This document shows positions 60,329-64,000 of a stretch of 64,000 bases of DNA, in pieces (positions within the stretch are counted from its first letter, which is position 1; every line of letters begins with the position of its first letter). Below the pieces are notes generated by a model that saw only the letters and a list, made by a program, of their open reading frames with translations, searched no databases and was not told where the DNA came from. The stretch lies in the NCBI GenBank assembly GCA_000969725.1, contig JXSR01S035658.1; one strand, 5' to 3'. The DNA comes from Ophiothrix spiculata. Its lineage: Eukaryota > Echinodermata > Ophiuroidea > Amphilepidida > Ophiotrichidae. The position numbers and the translations under genes are program-made.

Positions 60329-61390
60329 AAATCAGTCTCCTCATATAATCAAATGATGTAATTTCAAAATATAGCAGCTGTACTTGGATGAACTGTGTAT
60401 TGAAAAAGGATATTTAGTTTTCAATCTCATTGAATTTCAAAATCCAGTGGCTATAAGTCAGTATGGGGAATGAGATTGGAATTTGCACAGTTGTTCACTT
60501 TTCAATCTCATCATACAGTCAAACGTAGTATGGAGTTGCTCTACTGGATGAACTAAGTATGGAGGGATGAGACTGAAGATGGACATCCCCCCCGACTTGT
60601 CCAGTTTTCAGTCTCATCATAGAACCAAATCTGAACACAGTTGATGCATTGGATGAACTCAGTATGTATGTATGAGATTGAAGATGGACATGACTTGTCC
60701 AGTTTTCAATCTCATCATAGAACCAAATCTGAACACGTTTGATGCATTGGATGAACTCAGTACGTATGTATGAGACTGAAGATGGACATGACTTGTCCAG
60801 TTTTCAGTCTCATCATAGAACCAAATCTGAACACAGTTGATGCATTGGATGAACTCAGTATGTAGGGATGAGACTGAAGATGGACATGACTTGTCCAGTT
60901 TTCAGTCTCATCATAGAACCAAATCTGAACACAGTTGATGCATTGGATGAACTATGAGACTGAAGATGGACATGACTTGTCCAGTTTTCAGTCTCATCAT
61001 AGAACCAAATCTGAACACAGTTGATGCATTGGATGAACTCAGTACGTATGTATGAGATTGAAGATGGACGGCATGACTTGTCCCGTTTTCAGTCTCATCA
61101 TAGAACCAAATCTGAACACAGTTGATGAATTGGATGAACTCAGTACGTATGTATGAGATTGAAGATGGACATGACTTGTCCAGTTTTCAGTCTCATCATA
61201 GAACCAAATGTTATTATCTGAACACAGTTAGTTTGATGCATTGGATGAACTCTGCATGTAGGTATGAAATCGAAGATGGACTTGACTTGTTCAGTCTTTA
61301 ATCTCATCATACAGATAAATTATCATATATGTATTTGAATAAACTACTAAGTATGTATGAAGCAATGAGATTGAAAAATTATTGGTCAAA
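60329..61390. repeat. Satellite array of ~98-bp units with a self-complementary core
   Basis: About 11 units are present; the central seven are nearly identical and the outer ones decay. Each has GAACACAGTTGATGCATTGG, GATGAACTCAGTA and a dyad GAGACTGAA..TGGACA..TTGTCCA..TTTCAGTCTC. One unit lacks ~12 bp. The array is about 9-10 kb upstream of the ZFHX start. Confidence 0.92.
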
Positions 61391-64000
61391 AGTACATCAC
61401 TATGATCAATTTTTCTGATTCAGTGGCATAACAAGATATTATCAGGGGTTTGGACAAGCAGGAGCAAGACCATTTTGTAAGGGGGGGGGGGGTTGTATTT
61501 CAATATCATTATATGGCCGAATGGTAAAATCTGGATATAAACTATGAGAGTCTTAACATCTCCAATTCATGATCGATTATTGCTGAAAAACAGCTCAAAC
61601 ATTACGCTTTTGAAAACCATCTCATTTTTATGCAAATCCTCTTTCTCAACCTCCCCTCTTAACTATCAGATAAGAAATACTTTCTCTATCCCAAGAAGCA
61701 TAGGGTTAAAACCAGAAGCGTACAACATCAATTAAAAATTAAGCTTCCCATAGGTAATAAAATGTTGTTTTGTGAAGCTTAGAAATTACAAAACATCAAT
61801 TAAAACTTTAAGTGCCCCTTGTTAGAACATCGCATCAAAACAAACTATTTTTGCTAGAATACTTTTAAAGAATAATTAGAAAAAAATGTTTTTTGATGGA
61901 AAATTTAAGTACAGCACTTTACAGAAGTATTTTGGCTAGAAAACTTTTAAAGAATAGTTTTGAAAACAATATTTTGATGGAAAATTGAAGTACAGCACTT
62001 TACAGCATTACACTCTTTATCAAATTTATGGCCATATAACCAAATGGCATGTCAACTACTGATCCCCAAATCTTCCCCTTTTAAAAAAATCCAACTTGTC
62101 TTGTCTTATTTAATCTATGTTTTGGATGACTTTTTCTTAATCAAATCCTTATTTGTTCAATATATCTCATATGAAAATCATCAGCTCTCTGTTCACACTT
62201 TCCAATTATGTCTAACATTACTTAAGCTTACCGTTGCTTTTAAGCTTAATAAATTACTAGTAATTGAACTTTTTCCATCTATATATATTACTATTATATT
62301 ATATGTCTTCTTATATTTATCTCATCCAATTTCGCTCATCAAAACAGAAATCTCATCCCACTCAATACCTTGCAAAGATTTTATTTCAAAAACTACATGA
62401 TGAAATATGAAATGACAAATTAAAAACAGGCCAACTCAAGAAAATATGATTACAAAAATCGAACACCAGTAGCAGCCCAACAGCCTTGAGGACAAGGCAT
62501 GAAATAGGAGACTTTCTCGGGGGCAAGCATTTTTGTACCGTATGCATTTCTCCCGTCATCATCCCCGCCTTAGTCCCCAAAATATATTTGTTCCTCCTCG
62601 AGGCCCCTGGCCATTTTGAAATTTCATACAGAAAATACCACAAGGATAATACCCCGTCGTTATTTTGCTTTACTCAACGCTGAGATCCTTTCGGCAGCCT
62701 GGCACAGTCACTCATTTGCTCTCGTCTTGATGATGATAGAAACGGAGATGAGGGAGGAAAAAAACAGGGAGTAGAGAAAAGAAAATTACAAGATTTGATT
62801 AATAAAATAGAAAGACTAGCGAGCAGCCGATTTAATCCCATTTATGATTATTTCTTGGGCTAACATCCCCTCGCATCGTTGGACTAATATTGATTTAGTA
62901 TTGAATGTGATATATACTTGGCCCAGATTTGAAAAAAAAAAGTTGCCTGTGTGTTTGATTTTGACAAATTTGAACCGCTGTTGCTGGGGTATTCATATTC
63001 AGAGGTATGTGGTTGGAAAATTATTACATTTATTGGCCAGTAAAGGGTTTTTTGTAAGAAAAGTAGAAGGGATTTTTTTATGCGATTGTTATGTAAAATA
63101 AAACTGAGATATGTTAGGGAAAATTATTGCATATTGGGCAAACCATGTACAAATAAATAAGTTGATTTTATTTTTTAATTTTTGTTGCCAGCTATTTATT
63201 AAAACAAAATATGATGGGAAAATGATTGCATATTTCTGATTAGATTTTAAGATTTTGTATCTCTGTTCTTTTCGTATTGAAATGTGCGCAATCTGGACAT
63301 TTTGTAACAGAAAATATTGATTTTGAATGTGGATATTTGACATAAATATTACAATTTACCAGTTGTTGTTTGATTTAGAGACAAATGTCATTATCCTTGG
63401 ACCACATCAAAGTTTAAAACCATCATGCAGCTAAACCACTTCAAACTTTGTAATTACTCAATCTGGTGAATGCAAACAATAAGCATCCATTTGATTTTAC
63501 GGAAGCTCACGTGTGTCATTACAATTAATTACACATTGCATTTCATCTTTCTTTACATCAATTCTTATCGTCATGGTAACAAGCCCTTAAAACGTTAAAT
63601 TTACATTCGTCACTTTTTGTTTGTATTGATAAATCCAAGAAGCGATCTGACCAATGTAGATCTTTTGTTTTGCTTTCTAACCCTTTCATTAAAAGCTTTT
63701 TTTTTTAATTACACCTCAATTTTCCACGATTCTTACGATGCGATTGTTTATCGGAACAAAACCACAGACATTTTATTCCTCCTCAAAGAATTCAAACAAT
63801 AGCTTGTCATATGCTTCTTCCGAGATAACAAATAACTACCTTTCAACCACACAGAACGCATCCGATTCCCAAAGGGGTCCTTAAGAATTGTGTACGAGGA
63901 TGTGCCGACGATACCTGGCTGTATTTCCAACTCATTGTATACAAATTTTGGTAGAAAAACATCAAATTTTACTCAAATTGGGTGCTTTTTACGTAAATTT
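61391..64000. other. Non-coding DNA with small repeats
   Basis: A tandem pair of ~80 bp (AAGTACAGCACTTTACAG at 61905 and 61990) was seen, and a lone G-run at 61481. The last ~140 bases contain AAATTGGGTGCTTTTT, as in the C/G-ended MITEs, so another copy may run off the window. Confidence 0.45.

Noticed and set aside
60329-61390. CRISPR-like array
   Set aside because: Units are contiguous ~98-bp satellite repeats without unique spacers, in an animal genome.
61475-61500. G-run as an end of a fifth C/G-ended MITE
   Set aside because: No complementary end or 8-bp duplication was found within 500 bases.
62044-62400. A 118-residue hydrophobic ORF
   Set aside because: T-rich DNA translates to Leu/Ile/Phe-rich chains by chance; no membrane-protein family pattern or splice context supports it.

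Overview
The window reads as a metazoan, most likely an invertebrate deuterostome (echinoderm or hemichordate grade). It has AT-rich, intron-rich DNA, many recurrent AGGCCTA-type words, and dense small foldback transposons, tRNA-type SINEs and a DIRS-like element. Species assignment is an inference. No bacterial, organellar or tRNA/rRNA genes were seen.

Two host genes face each other. On the + strand, 1-13887 holds the 3' part of a Rho guanine-nucleotide exchange factor of the PLEKHG4/PLEKHG4B/ARHGEF40 (puratrophin/Solo/Quattro) family. It has ten internal-type exons plus a proposed tiny terminal exon; all phases agree, giving 501 codons in the window with a DH domain, a PH domain, a Ser-rich tail and a possible PDZ-ligand end. 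On the - strand, 51324-38879 holds an apparently intronless ZFHX3/4-class transcription factor with four homeodomains and about 26 zinc fingers. The deposited sequence contains a 1,581-bp direct duplication around a 50-N gap; counted once, the reading frame is 3,604 codons plus stop. An acceptor site with short upstream ORFs lies just 5' of its ATG, so the 51.4-64 kb stretch is probably 5' intron/upstream DNA.

The space between the genes (about 14-38 kb) holds the RhoGEF 3' flank, a second falsely duplicated gap at 18.6 kb, a broken DIRS-like tyrosine-recombinase retrotransposon fossil (about 21.4-26.3 kb) with other elements inserted in it, a TIR element with a THAP-like mini-ORF (27.7-28.1 kb), a LINE reverse-transcriptase 3' fragment (28.1-28.6 kb), nested inverted repeats (29.4-31.3 kb) and a repeat-poor AT-rich stretch (32-38.9 kb) that may be a long ZFHX 3' UTR. 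The RhoGEF introns and the ZFHX upstream region carry several MITE families. One has C/G homopolymer ends and 8-bp target duplications; others have TTA duplications. A satellite of about 98 bp per unit with a self-complementary core lies at 60.3-61.4 kb.

The two genes do not form an operon or pathway, but their linkage is notable: human PLEKHG4 and ZFHX3 are both in 16q22, and the paralogues ARHGEF40 and ZFHX2 are both in 14q11.2.
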